Assembly (NCBI GenBank): GCA_023548195.1
Contig: JAJHZJ010000061.1
Coordinates: 6,693,374-6,757,373 of the forward strand
Source of the DNA: Bettongia penicillata ogilbyi
Lineage: Eukaryota; Chordata; Mammalia; Diprotodontia; Potoroidae
Length of the DNA: 64,000 bases
Reading direction: 5' to 3'
The notes beneath the pieces were generated by a model. The model saw nothing but the letters and a program-made list of their open reading frames with translations, was not told the DNA's origin and made no database searches. Positions 45,670-57,449 of the stretch are shown piece by piece (position 1 is the stretch's first letter; every line of letters starts with the position of its first letter). The translations under genes and the position numbers were made by a program.

Positions 45670-46690
45670 TTATGTTTTCTGCTGTCCTTCCTCTGTTGAT
45701 TCTTAGAATTATATATACGGCCCTCGTCAGTCTTCTGAGTTCAAGTACTACAACACCAATTGCCTACGGGACATGTCTTGCAGGCATCTCAAATTTGTCA
45801 AGTCCAAAAGAAGAATTCAATATCTTTGACTTAAAGACCATCCCTTTTCCAAATTTCCTAACTGAGGGCTTCACCATGCATCTGGTGATACATGTTTGCA
45901 ATCTGCGTCATCCTCACCTTTTTATTTTAACTTATTCAATCAGTTGCCAAGTCTTCTTAATTCTACCTTCACTACTTCTCTGTTATCTATCTGCTTTCCT
46001 CCCCAGCTCAGCCACCACCCTAATGCAGGTCATAATTACCTTCCATCTAGACTACTGCACTAGCCTCTTAGTTATTCTCCCTGCTTCAAGTCTGTCTTCA
46101 CTTCAATTCATCCTCCATATAACTGCTGAAAGGATATTCCCAACACAGAGATGTAGTCATATTAGTGCCTCGCTCAAAAAATTCCAGTGGTTCCTTACTG
46201 TCTCTAGGAGAAAATGTCATTTGCTCCATTAGGCATTTAAATAAATCCCTTTACTCTCTGTGGTTCCAGTCTACCTTTCCAGTGTTATTATACATTACTT
46301 TCTTTCGTGTACTCTACATTCCCCCCTCAACTGGCTTATTGCTGTTCTTCATACATTACATTCTCTCTCCCATCTCTATACTTTGGTACAGGCTGTCCCC
46401 ATTCCTGGAATGCATTTCCTCCTAACCTTTATCTCTTAGGTCCCAGGTCCCCTAGCTTCCTCCAAAGCTCAGTTCAAATGCTATCAACTAGATGAGGCCT
46501 AGTGCCAACCCTACTCAAAAGTTTCCATGTGTATGTTCTGTATTTACTTATATGAGTATGTGTTGTTTTCCCCATGTAGAATTTAAATTCTTTGATAGAA
46601 GGGACTGTTTTGTTTTGTCTTTATATTATAGGATAGCATCTTTCACACAAAAGGCATATTACTTATTACAAACAATAATTACTTATTGAT
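45670..46690 (+). mobile_element. L3-like LINE, 3' kb
   Basis: Ordered L3 phrases: 'ggcatctcaaatttgtcaag', 'cagttgccaagtcttcttaattctacctt', 'cagccaccaccctaatgcagg', 'ctagactactgcactagcctc', 'attccagtggttccttactg', and the tail with 'gtagaatttaaattctttgat'. The 186-residue open frame at 45672-46232 is part of this LINE, not a gene. Confidence 0.85.
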
Positions 46691-46984
46691 TGATTGAAAC
46701 AAAAAGCTATTTTAATTTTATCTTGACATAAATATCTGTGGCATAAAGAATAATGGATTGGGCAATAGCTGAGGACAAAATTCTTGCTTAAATCTTTCAA
46801 ACATTCCTATTTTCATTTCTTTTAATTTTTTTCCCTTACCTTGTCCTCTTAATATAAGATATCCTAAAATTCATTTATATTGTGGTAATGTCTGTCTTGG
46901 ATAGCAATTGTACCCATTTAACTATGCTTACTATCATTTCATAAAGAGTCTTATCACTGTAGATTTCTTAGTATAATTAAATAA

Positions 46985-47170
46985 ATAGAATCATGAGGTC
47001 ATAGATTTAGAACTGGAAAGGACCTTAGAGGTCATCCAGTCCAACATCCTTGTTTAACAGATGAAAAAAATGAGGCCCTAAGAGATTAAATGACTTATTA
47101 ACAAGTTCATATCGATAGTAGATGAGACTTTAATGAATCAGTGATCTCATTTATCTGGTTCTATTAAACA
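46985..47170 (-). mobile_element. Ther-2/MIR3-like SINE, antisense
   Basis: 'gaggtcatagatttagaactgg', 'aaaggaccttagaggtcatc'. HAL1 copy 2 inserted at its left end of homology. Confidence 0.88.
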
Positions 47171-47193
47171 TTTTTTAAAGATATGAATTTAAA

Positions 47194-47930
47194 GGGGGGG
47201 AGAAGCCAAGATGGTGGGGTAGAAAGACACACATATGCTAGCTCCAAACCCACAGCCCATAAAAAACCTGTAAAGAAGAACTCTCAACAAATTCTGGAGC
47301 AGCAGAAGCCACACAGCAACGGAATGGAAGAGATTTCTGTTCCAGAGAGACCTGAAAAACCGACACCAAAGGTCTGTTGCGCACTGGACCTGGAACAGAG
47401 CCCAGCCCTGCCTTGACCGCATGACACCGAGAGGAGCAGATCCAAGCAGGCTTCAGGGACAGAATCTCCAGTGGCTGCAAAGGTCCTTCCACCCACAGGT
47501 GCAAAGGTCAGTGAAAGAGTCTTTATGGCTGGCCAAGAGGGGAGCAGGGTGTCTCCATAACTCAGGCCCCCTCAGGAGGCAGCAGTGGAGGCAGCAGCAC
47601 AGGCAGCGGTGGACAGGAGCTCCCAAAGCAGGCAGGAGCTTGGATCCATTGTTGAAGATCTCCACATAAACCCCCTGAGAGAACTGAGCCTGGGAGGTGG
47701 CCCTGCCCCCCCTCCCCCAGCAGCTGAACCTAATCTTATACTGAATAGCCGCCCTGCCCCCACTTGAGCACCTGAATTTAATCTTACACTGAATAGCAGC
47801 CCTACCCCACTGAAAACCCTGAGGCTGGGAAGCAGCATTTGAATCTCAGACCCCAAGAGCTAGCTGGGCGGATCTGGAGGCAAGGTGGATATGGAAAAGA
47901 ATCTCAGAAGTCAAGTAACTGGCTGGGAAA
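47194..47930 (+). promoter_or_regulatory. HAL1 copy 2 5' UTR
   Basis: YY1-like core aagatgg at 47208-47214. Many positions that are CpG in copy 1 are TG or CA here. Open frames on both strands are not genes. Confidence 0.75.
47700..47798 (+). repeat. Tandem duplication in HAL1 5' UTR
   Basis: Two units of about 50 bases, 47700-47750 and 47751-47798, each 'gccctgcccc...' to '...ttatactgaatagc/cttacactgaatagc'. Copy 1 has one such unit (about 10253-10302). Confidence 0.75.
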
Positions 47931-49027
47931 ATGCCCAGAAAAGGGAAAAAAAAATAAGACCATAGAAGATTACTTTCTTGCTGAACAGATATCTCCTCCC
48001 TTCCTTTCTGATGAGGAAGAACAATGCTTACCACTAAGACATAGAAGTTAAGGCTTTGGTATCCCAAACATCCAAAATAAATATTCAATGGGCTCAGGCC
48101 ATGGAAGAGCTCAAAAAGGAGTTTGAAAATCAAGTCAGACAGGTGGAGGAAAAACTGGGAAGAGAAATGAGAGAGATGCAAGAAAAGCATGAAAAGCAGG
48201 TCAACACATTGCTAAAGGAGACCCAAAAAAATGCTGAAGAAAATAACACCTTGAAAAATAGACTCACTCAATTGAGAAAAGAGATTCAAAAAGCCAATGA
48301 GGAGAAGAATGCTTTCAAAAGCAGAATTAGCCAAAGGGAAAAGGAAGTTCAAAAGCTCACTGAAGAAAATAGTTCTTTCAAAATTAGAATGGAACAGATG
48401 GAGGCTACTGACTTTCTGAGAAACCAAGAAATCACCAAACAAAACCAAAAGAATGAAAAAATGGAAGAGAATGTGAAATATCTCACTGGAAAAACAACTG
48501 ACCTGGAAAACAGATCCAGGAGAGACAATTTAAAAATTATGGGACTACCTGAAAGCCATGATCAAAAAAAGAGCCTACACATCATCTTTCATGAAATTAT
48601 CAAGGAAAACTGCCCTGAGATTCTAGAACCAGAGGGCTAAATAAGTATTGAAGGAATCCATCGATCACCACCTGAAACAGACCCAAAAAGAGAAACTCCT
48701 AGGAACATTGTGGCCAAATTCCAGAGTTCCCAGGTCAAGGAGAAAATATTGCAAGCAGCTAGAAAGAAACAATTCAAGTATTGTGGAAATGCAATCAGGA
48801 TAACACAAGATCTAGCAGCTTCTACATTAAAGGATCAAAGGGTGTAGAATAGGATATTCCAGAAGTCAAAGGAACTAGGACTAAAACCAAGAATCACCTA
48901 CCCAGCAAAACTGAGTATAATCCTTCAGGGGAAAAAATGGTCTTTCAATGAAATAGAGGACTTTCAAGCATTCTTGATGAAAAGACCAGAGCTGAAAAGA
49001 AAATTTGACTTTCAAACACAAGAATGA
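47931..49027 (+). pseudogene. HAL1 ORF1 (L1 ORF1p-like), copy 2, nearly intact
   Basis: ATG gives MPRKGKK and shifts frame within an A run. One frame then runs from 48056 to a stop at 48638-48640: coiled coil (QVRQVEEKLGREMREMQEKH...) and the start of the RRM region (NLKIMGLPESHDQKKSLHII). After EPEG and the stop, similar reading continues with IEGIHRSPPETDPKRETPRN, then FKYCGNAIRITQDLAASTL, then PRITYPAKLS and RKFDFQTQE before TGA 49025. Fewer disruptions than copy 1, but still not translatable as one protein. Confidence 0.9.
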
Positions 49028-49162
49028 AGAGAAGCATGAAAAGGTAAACAGTAAAGAGAAGTCATAAGGGACTTACCAAAATTGAACTGTTTACACTCCT
49101 ACATGGAAAGACAATATTTGTAACTCTTGAAACTTTTCAGTATCTGGGTAGTTGGTGGGATT

Positions 49163-49215
49163 ACACACACACACACACACACATACACACACACACACAC
49201 ACACGTGCATGCACA
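49163..49215. repeat. CA microsatellite inside HAL1 copy 2
   Basis: Nearly pure CA, at the same element position as 11645-11735. Confidence 0.93.
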
Positions 49216-49494
49216 CACAGAGACAGAGAGCACAGAGTGAATTGAATAGGATGGGATCATATCTTAAAAAAATGAAGTTAAGCAGTGAGAGAGACATGTA
49301 TTGGGAGGAGAGAGGGAGAAATGGAGTGGGCAAATTATCTCTCATAGAAGAGGCAGGCAGGAGACTTTTTAGTGGAGGGAAAAAGAGGAGAGCTGAGAGA
49401 AAAACAAGTAGTTTATTCTCATCACATTCTGCTAAAGGAAGGAATAAAATGCACACTCATTTTGGTATGAAAATGTATCTTACCATACAGGAAA

Positions 49495-49985
49495 GTGGGG
49501 GAGAAAGGGATAAGCAGGGTGGGGGGCATGATGGAAGGGAGGGCAATGGGAGGAGGGAGCAATTTGAAATCAACACTCTTGGGGAGGGACAGGATCCAAA
49601 GAGAAAACAGAAGCAATGGGGGGCAGGATAGGATGGAGGGAAATATAGTTAGTCTTACACAACACGACTGTTATTGAAGTCATTTGCAGAACTACACAGA
49701 TATGGCCTATATTGAATTGCTTGCCTTCCCAAAGGGAATGAGTGGGGAGGGAGGGATGGGGAGAAGTTGGAACTCAAAGTTTTAGGAACAACTGTTGAGT
49801 ATTGTTCTTGCTACTAGGAAATAAGAAATACAAGTAATGGGGAATAGAAAGTTATCTGGCCCTACAGGACAAAAGAGAAGATGGGGACAAGAGAAGGGAG
49901 GGATGGTAGAAGAGAGGGCAGATTGGTGATAGGGGAAATTAGAATGTTCGGTGTATTGGGGTGGTGGGAGGGGACAAATGGGGAG
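49495..49985 (+). other. G-rich polypurine tracts in HAL1 copy 2 3' UTR
   Basis: Runs of G at 49497-49560, 49743-49765 and 49960-49985, conserved in position with copy 1. Confidence 0.75.
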
Positions 49986-50479
49986 AAAATGTAGAACCCA
50001 ACATTTTGTGAAAATGAATGTAAAAAGTTAAATAAATAAATTTATTATATTAAAAAAAGATAGGAATTTAAAGAAAATAATAGTAAATGAAAAGAAAATA
50101 ATTACTGCATTAGTAAAGGCTATATTAAGGCTATATTAAATAAAAATATAATTCAAGATAATTTAGACAAAGCAAACCTATAAACAAGGTTTCTAATACA
50201 TAATATGTATACAACAAATGCTTTATTTTTCCATCTATAAATACATCAAGTTTTATAAACTTTAGTAGCACCTCCATTTCCCACCTGGTTACACTTCTTT
50301 GGACCTCAGCATCACACCCCCTGGAACCTCATCAGCACTGGTACTTTCACATATCAGCAATAACCTCTGCCCCTCTGACTGGAGGGCAAAATGATGAGCT
50401 CCTCCTAAAACCTCAGTCAGCCATGTCTTCATTTTCCACTTGGATGTATTACTCTTTATGTCTCTATCATACTCCCTGT

Positions 50480-50835
50480 CAAGCACTTTCCTGCCCCACC
50501 CCCCATTTTCAGATTCCTTTGATGTATTATTTTCCCCTCATTAGATTACAAGCCCCTTGAGGGTAGAGACTGCCTTTCTTTTTTGTGTTTATATCCCCAG
50601 TGCTTAGCACAGTTCTTGGCACACAGTAGGTACTTAATGAATATTTATTGCCTGCCTGATGGATCTTGATCATACCTCTTTAATATACTTATCACATTTT
50701 ATTTGGAATTATGGTTATTTGCATTTTTGTCTAATCTCACTGCCTACAGTCAAACTTCTCGGAGAATAGGGACTATGTCTTATTGAGCTTTGTATTTCCC
50801 TCAGTACCTAGCACTTGGTCTTAGACATTATTTTT
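50480..50835 (+). mobile_element. Two L2/L3 LINE tails in tandem
   Basis: First: 'ttagattacaagccccttgagggtagagactgc', 'cttggcacacagtaggtac' to 50665. Second: 'aacttctcggagaataggg', 'agtacctagcacttggtct' to 50835. Confidence 0.82.
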
Positions 50836-50900
50836 TGGTCTGCATTTGTGATTTTATTTTTGGATTTCCTTCCAGAGGCAGATTGTTAATAAATCTGTAA

Positions 50901-51153
50901 CTTTTGTTTAGTTGCTTTTCAGTTGTGTCTGACTCTTCATGACCCCCTTTGGGGTTTTCTTGGCAAAGATACGGAGTGATTTGCTGTTTCCTTCTCTAGC
51001 TCATTTTACACATGAGGAAACTGAGGCAAACAGCATTAAATGGCTTGCCCAGTGTCACAAAGCTAGTGTCTGAGTTCCAACTTGAACTCAGAAAGATGAG
51101 TGTTCGTGATGCCAGAACCAGTACTCCATTCACTGCACCACCTAGCTGTTTCA
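50901..51153 (-). mobile_element. Mar-1-like SINE with exact target-site duplication
   Basis: 'cagttgtgtctgactcttcatg' to 'ctgcaccacctagctgtttc'. Perfect repeat aaatctgtaa at 50891-50900 and 51154-51163. Confidence 0.92.
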
Positions 51154-51184
51154 AAATCTGTAATTTAATAGAGATACTGAAAGA

Positions 51185-51300
51185 TTCAATAACCATGTGT
51201 CAGAGGCTGGACTTGAACCTGGGTTACATAGACTTCAAGACCAGTCCTCTAGCTACTACAGCAGGTTTATATATAGAATCTTGATAAATGTTTGTCAAAT
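51185..51300 (-). mobile_element. MIR-like fragment next to an L2-type tail
   Basis: 'gaggctggacttgaacctgg' (MIR antisense) then 'cttgataaatgtttgtcaaatg' (L2/L3 tail, sense). Confidence 0.6.
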
Positions 51301-52400
51301 GAGTGAATTCTAGAATATTTTTGAAGAAATGATGTTTTTATTACTTTCAAACATTTACAGTGACCTCTACTAGCCTAAAAAATGTTTTGGCAAGTGGAGT
51401 TCCTCATAATATCAATTATAAAGAAAGGATTGGATGATTCATAAATAGCACCCCAATGATTTGTATAATACCTAATAGAAAGCTGCACATACAATAGTCA
51501 TTCAACAAATATTTAAATGAATAGATGAATTCTTCTAAAGCATTTACAAAGACTTTCTTCTTGTTAAACAGGACAATCTTGATTCTATTATGTATTTAGC
51601 TTAGCTACCTCTTTTATCAAAAAAAGAGAAAAGGGGGGTGAGATTAGTGCCCAATGCCTGAGCTATCATAAATTTCAAATTACTACAATGCTAGCAATCC
51701 TGGCACTATTACTATAAGAAAACAATCTTAGAAACATATCTCTTTCTTGCTTTACTATATTTAGTATTGTTTTAAATAAATATTTAGATAATAACTTATT
51801 ATCCAATATTTAATTCACATGATATATAATCTCATGAAACTAAGTAGAAAATTTAATTAAAAGCATATATCAAACATATATCAAACAAAGCCTCAGAAAT
51901 TGACTTACAAATATCCATGATGGTCACTGACACAGTGATACATTTTAGTCCTCCAGGGCTTAGACATGTTTCAAAGAGATTGAAGGTTTCTTTTACAAGA
52001 ATTATTCTCATTACCATGATCTGAAAATGCCTGGTTAAGTGTTACACCTCAAAACACTTACTCCTGAGTTCCTACTGGAGATCATTTTCCAAAAGACAGA
52101 TAATCTCAGGATAGAATTTTTTTTATTTTCCTGTGTTTCTATGATGTCGTCTCCATAAAATTCTTAGGCCTCCAGCAAATAAATTACTGAATATACAAAA
52201 GCTATTTTAATGAATTTCATTACTTCTATTAAAAATTTTCAAAGGGAAAGTAGTAAAAATGAGTTACTTTTTTAAAAAAAGAAAAATATACATTTTGACA
52301 AAAGTATTTAAAGACATTTACAGGCAAAGCATTTGTTACAATAAGGGCATTTCTTTCCAGTTTGAAACCTTGATATTTTTCCAGGAGTTTACCAAGGGAA
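51301..52400. other. No firmly recognised feature
   Basis: AT-rich; a possible L2 terminus at 51495-51535 ('cattcaacaaatatttaaatg'). Confidence 0.4.
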
Positions 52401-52404
52401 GCAT

Positions 52405-52515
52405 GATACAGGAAGACCTCGGCTCAAGCATCTGACATAGGCTGTGCTCCCCTGGGCAAATCACCTCATCTCTAAGTGTTCAGACAACTTCCTGTAAATT
52501 GCAGAAGGGGGTATT
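52405..52515 (+). mobile_element. SINE family C fragment
   Basis: 'cccctgggcaaatcacctcatc', 'gttcagacaacttcctgtaaattgcagaagg'. Confidence 0.7.
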
Positions 52516-52516
52516 T

Positions 52517-52585
52517 CTCTCTCTCTCCCTCCTTCCCTCCATCTCTTCCCTCTCCCCACTCTTTTTCTCCCCTCTCTTTCTCTGT
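52517..52585. repeat. CT-rich repeat
   Basis: Impure ctctctccctcc run; open frames across it are low-complexity. Confidence 0.85.
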
Positions 52586-52654
52586 CTACAATACATGTTT
52601 GTACACATCAGAATACATATATGCATACACACATATATAAATTTACATATACAG

Positions 52655-54370
52655 CAGAAAGTAACAATTTTAGAAAGGCTCCCATATATTTGGGGTATAC
52701 TGAGTATTAAACATAGACTTAAACATTTTGCACAGATGTATGATTGGGGCCATGCCAACACCTAGAAAGAATAATGTTTCAGGACAAGCTATCACCACAT
52801 CATATCCTCGATTCCTCTTCCACTTTGGTCCAATACGGAGGGCAATGATAGGGTTCTTTGTCCGACTTGGCTTCAGGTTTCCACTGTCTCAATTCCCTTT
52901 GTTATTTAATCTGTAGTCAATTATCCTACACTTAAGCTAAAAGTCTGTGTAAATTTGGAAATATGTCTAGCCACTAACTGTGGTCATGATTTGATTCATT
53001 TTCCCCTGAAACTGCTGCAGCAGAGGCAGCTTTTGGAACGTTTTATTCACCTTGGACAGAAGCTTTAGCGTAAACAAGCTATTAACCTGAATTTGGATAG
53101 AGTATATAACAGCTTAAGCACAGAGGCCAACTGTTATTGTCTTCAAAGACAAAAACTTGCCTCAAATAATTAAAGTGTCCCAGTTCCTTTTAAGCTGCCT
53201 CCATGTTAATTAGCTACATGGTTCTTTTCTTTCCTTTTTTTAAAGTGAAATGAATGAAATATACTGCATGAAATACAGATACTACATGAAATATGCAGCA
53301 GTGCCTGGGCTTTTGTGCTTCAAAAATACAGTTTTGTAGAATCATTTGTGCAGCTGATTCAATACTATGCTTTAAATGAGGCAATGAGTCTAAAACTATT
53401 TTAAAACATCCAGGGTCAAGTCCCAAAAATAGAACTTTTCCATTTGACTAACAACAGAAAAGTCCCCAAAGATTTTCCTACATTCAGAAGGGGAAAATAT
53501 TTTAAAGATAAAAATTTATACCGTGCAGACTTTCATATTGTCAATAACTAAGAAACAAACCTGGAAGAAAAAAGACTAGATTTTCACCAGTTTGTCTTGT
53601 AAGCAGAAATTCACAAGTTTGTCAGTTAATAGTTTACTTACAAGAGTAGTGGAGTAAAATAGGGGGAAAAGAGGACATCTTCCAAACATGAACATCATTA
53701 AATAAATCTTAATTCCTATCAGTGAGTAACAATGAAGGATAAGAACTTAAGGTGAGAATGATAAAGCTACAAACTTGATATTACTATAGGTCCTGCTCCT
53801 GTTATTAAATGTATATACACTATACACACATTAGTCAAATGTGACAGATAAAAACCCTTACAAAATCAGCTGTGGAAAGAGATATCTTAGTGAATGCAAG
53901 GTTAATTAAGTCAAAAGGCAAGAAAGTACAGCAAATGTTGTTTTATGACCTTTCAGATCATTAATTATGAATGTCATCATCTCAAACTAATTTTCATAAA
54001 AGCTTTATTTGACCCCAGTGACCTTTGCTGTTATCATTCATTTTCTCTATTCTCAGTTTTCTACCCCTCACCCAATAACAATAATCTGGAACACACTTTG
54101 GCATAATCATACTCTCACTTCCCCATAATTCTCTCCTCAGTTTCCTTCAGTGAAATCTCTATTGCTTGAAAAAACAACAAAACAAAACAAAATAGTGTCA
54201 ACAATTAGCTTCTTGACAATGAGACTAATTGCCCCTTTTCTACCTTTATTTTTACAAAGCTGTAGGTAGATATATCCTGTCTGGTAACAGCCAGACCCTT
54301 GATTCCTAGAATTCACTTAATACAAAGCTTTTCCCTGGGATTTTTCCATATTTTCAACTGCTGACTCAGG
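52655..54370. other. Repeat-poor region with candidate conserved element
   Basis: 52960-53250 is complex, repeat-free and holds homeodomain-type words (ttaattag, ataattaa) and SOX/TCF-type words (caaagac, cctttg-like). Candidate enhancer only; no exon seen. Confidence 0.4.
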
Positions 54371-54375
54371 GAAAG

Positions 54376-54440
54376 TCTACATTATATAGCACAATGTCTG
54401 GCATATGGAAAGCAGCTAATACATGCTTGTTGACTATGTC
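54376..54440 (+). mobile_element. L2/L3 LINE 3' tail
   Basis: 'atagcacaatgtctggcatatgg' and 'ctaatacatgcttgttgact'. Confidence 0.7.
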
Positions 54441-54749
54441 AAGTAGATTGCCAGTAACACATCTGGATCATGTAGTTTCAATCTCATACACACGACCAGG
54501 GAAGTTAATGACACACACACATTATAGATCCAAATGAACCCAAATAGGAACCAAGATCCATTCTGGCACTAACCACTCTACAACTGAAATAACATCACTT
54601 CTGAGGTGGAGAACATCATAAGAAATACAGGAACAGTCAGGAAATATCCTACCTTGTATGTAGAAGGAGCATCCGTTTCAAAAATTTCTTTGGGAACTCC
54701 AGGCTGGAGGTATGCAATGAACACTAAAAGATGTTTTGGTCCACTAGCC

Positions 54750-55345
54750 GTCCCTTGCAAATGTAGTGTAGACATAGCCTTAGAGACTCTGCTTTATCTC
54801 CTACTTATTCTGGATCTCTTCTGGCTTCTGAATTTGGGCAATTTCTCTTCTTTTTTTCACACTTTCCCTGAGACCATAGATTCTACCATCCGCCCTGTGC
54901 TTGTGGTTCCTAAATCTTACTGTCTACCCCACATCTCTTTATCCTGTTGAATCTTGCCTCCCAGTTATCTCTTCAGCATCTCCTCCTCAGTAGCTCATCA
55001 GCAATTCAAGTGTAATATGACCAAGACTGTTGTCTGCAACTTTCCTCATAAACTTTTCCCCTTTCTCTGCTCAGTCTTGTTATCTGACTCTTCACTTTCT
55101 TGCCTCTTACCCAAACTCCACCCCCCAATGATTTGCTCTTTCTGGCTACTGAGCCTCTCTTCCAAATCTTATTTAAATAGGAGAGTTTTCCCTTGTATTA
55201 AATGCCCTCAAACAACTTCCCCAAATCAGCACCTATCGTAGATGTGTCTTCCACTTCGATCTTCTTACATCTCATTGCACATCCTGATTGATACCTCATA
55301 CTATAAAAATCACACTTCTATAGTTTCCTTATCAAAGGCATTGAC
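54750..55345 (+). mobile_element. L3-like LINE internal fragment
   Basis: 'cagcaattcaagtgtaatatgaccaagactg' corresponds to the L3 stretch seen at 45780, with later L3-like C/T-rich sequence. The left edge is uncertain. Frames at 54606-54950 and 54954-55241 are inside or beside it and not genes. Confidence 0.65.
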
Positions 55346-55554
55346 AATCCATAGTTAATTGGAAGCACAAAATGTCACACATCCTTTGGCAAATTACCCT
55401 GATTATTGTCACTCATTGCATGAAAAGAGGTGGTCTGTGCTCTTGTGGATTTGATATTAGGTATATTACACAAAATATCAGCGATCATGATATGATTAAG
55501 TCATTATGAAGAGGTGCTCGGGGAAAAGGAGAATGGCTCAAGTAGGCAGCATCA

Positions 55555-55640
55555 GATTCACAGGATCATAGATTTATAGTTTGAAGTGACCTAAGAGGTC
55601 TTTGAATCCAATCCCCTCATTTTACAGATTGACTGGCTTC
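55555..55640 (-). mobile_element. Ther-2/MIR3-like SINE fragment, antisense
   Basis: 'caggatcatagatttatagtttg', 'gtgacctaagaggtctttg'. Confidence 0.85.
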
Positions 55641-55775
55641 TTCTCCTTACCAATTCTTTAATCCTGAACAAGTCCCCCAAACTTGTCAAACCTTCAGTTT
55701 CCTTGTCTGTTAAATGGAGGATTTGGATCTCCATGATTGCTTCCCAGCTGTAAGATTACATGAGTTCCCCGGGTC
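55641..55775 (+). mobile_element. Ther-2/MIR3-like SINE fragment, sense
   Basis: 'ccttcagtttccttgtctgt', 'aatggaggatttggatctcc', 'agctgtaagattacatgag'. Abuts the antisense fragment head to head. Confidence 0.78.
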
Positions 55776-56445
55776 TATGAGTATGGGAAGAAAAAAATGA
55801 ACTCAATTCCTTGGACCATTTCAACTGACCTCTAGGGTTAGGGGAAGTGAAAAGTGCTGCTTACTTTACAACTGGCCTATTTCTCTCACGTTGATTTAAC
55901 AGCTCCCCGCCCCACTCTCTGTGTATACAAAGCACAGTCTTAGCCATACCTCAAAGACCTCCTAAAATCTCATGTTTACAAGACTGATTTTGCAAACAAC
56001 AAAGCATATTAAAGGAGGCACTGTCTTCGTTCTTCAGTTGTTCATATTTCAAAAAAAGACAGGAATGAGACAGAAAAGATGCAGACAAGGACAAACACAT
56101 ACACACACATGCCTGCATCTGTACATACACTTAGGGACAAAGCTACAGACAGCAGGAAACCTTAACCATGGGCACAAACCTTCATGTTTAAGGTGTCAAT
56201 ATGATTAAACAGGCTGAAATTCAATGAAAACTAAAGATGGTAAAACTGCATTTCAGAGAGTTTTAGGAAGCCTTTGAAAAACTGGGGATAGGGGTGGGAG
56301 GTTAGTGGGCCAGTGTTTTACAGCCAGAAAGGATAAATGTCATCAAGAACCAGGGCAACAGTGAGGTGAACAGCACTGTTTGTTTCTTCTCCCCCTAGAG
56401 GCCAGTACAATTTGGCCTGGCACAGGGAAGTAAGTTCATTCTATT
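55776..56445. other. No recognised feature
   Basis: Contains a short CA patch near 56093-56110; otherwise unique-looking. Confidence 0.4.
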
Positions 56446-56449
56446 CCTT

Positions 56450-56610
56450 CCATTTTTCAGAGGTTCAGAAGATTCCTAGAAAGTCTGAGTGAAAGAAGGG
56501 ACCTTAAGAGACCCATACTTCTCAGATAAGAAATAGATGACAGACAGAAAAACTGCATCATAGACGGGCTTAAGTGACTTGCTCAAGTAGCAAAACTTAG
56601 GTCTCTTTCT
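56450..56610 (-). mobile_element. Ther-2/MIR3-like SINE, antisense
   Basis: 'aagggaccttaagagaccc', 'gggcttaagtgacttgctcaag'; diverged. Confidence 0.65.
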
Positions 56611-57189
56611 TCTAGCCAGTTGTCTTTCCCTGGCACTACTTTCAGCTGCCTAATTGAGATCAACTCTTTCTCTTAAACACCTCTCCCTTCTTAGTCCATT
56701 TAAAATACGTATATTCTTGTTCCTTTTGCTCAGTGTCTGCATCAGCCAGATTCTTGGCTTTGATGACTTCAAAGAAAACCCCAAATAAACTTTAAGGCTA
56801 GGTGTTTCTTTTAAAGATAAGTAAGATACTTTCAGCTACATGCTGAGAGGGGACTGGATTTCTCTCAGTTTGCTCATACTAATCTTAAATTTATATTAAT
56901 GCTACTGTTGCTAGCCATTTCCTCTACTATCACTTTTGCAGAATGATTAAAAATCAAGCCCACAATTCTTTAGTCTTTTTCCCTTACTCATAATATTTTA
57001 TATAGCAGAATCCTAGCCTAATTGCAGTCTTCTTGGTTGACTTACTACAACATGGAAGCTTCCCTCCTCAGCGTTGTTAATTACCTTCATCTTTTCCCAG
57101 CTAGGTTCATTTCCCAAACTTTCCTTTGTCTCAACACTACCATGATTGGGCAAAAAAGGTTCACTCTTCCAGGGGAAGAGCATCCACCT
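56611..57189. other. No recognised feature
   Basis: Unique-looking sequence. Frames on both strands near 57013-57216 lack domains. Confidence 0.4.
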
Positions 57190-57400
57190 TATTATGATGA
57201 TAACAATAACTGGCATTTACATCTTTTATATCATTTGATTCTCACTAACAACAGTGCAAGATGCTGTTATTATCCCCATTCTACAGATGAGGAAACTGAG
57301 TGTGTTGCCCAGGGTTACATAACTAGTAAGTCCCTAAGGCAGGATTTGAACCGAGGTCTTCTGGACTCCAAGGTCATCATTCTTTCTCCTATATCTTTTA
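57190..57400 (-). mobile_element. MIR-like SINE, antisense
   Basis: 'taacaataactggcatttac', 'cccattctacagatgaggaaactgag', 'aggatttgaaccgaggtcttc'. The 57022-57441 open frame runs through it and is not a gene. Confidence 0.88.
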
Positions 57401-57449
57401 GACCATTTGTATTTTATCTCATATGGAACTGGTTAATATAACCTTCTCC

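Larger units (their letters stand above)
47194..50055 (+). mobile_element. Full-length HAL1 (half-L1) retrotransposon, copy 2
   Basis: Same plan as the 9748 element: L1-like start 'agaagccaagatgg' after a G run, 5' UTR with a tandem duplication, ORF1, CA repeat, G-rich 3' UTR, tail 'aaataaataaatttattata'. Target-site duplication of 17 bases with one mismatch (47177-47193 aaagatatgaatttaaa, 50056-50072 aaagataggaatttaaa). No ORF2. It is highly similar to copy 1 from the coiled coil to the end, less so in the 5' UTR. Confidence 0.94.

Noticed and set aside
45672..46232. 186-residue open frame, one of the longest in the window
   Set aside because: It lies in L3-like LINE sequence recognisable base by base, has no protein domain, and is hydrophobic only because of C/T-rich sense DNA.
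49091..49631. Overlapping opposite-strand frames of 121 and 159 residues
   Set aside because: They run through the CA repeat and purine-rich 3' UTR of HAL1 copy 2.
57022..57441. 139-residue open frame
   Set aside because: Its second half is an antisense MIR, and the first half has no domain.
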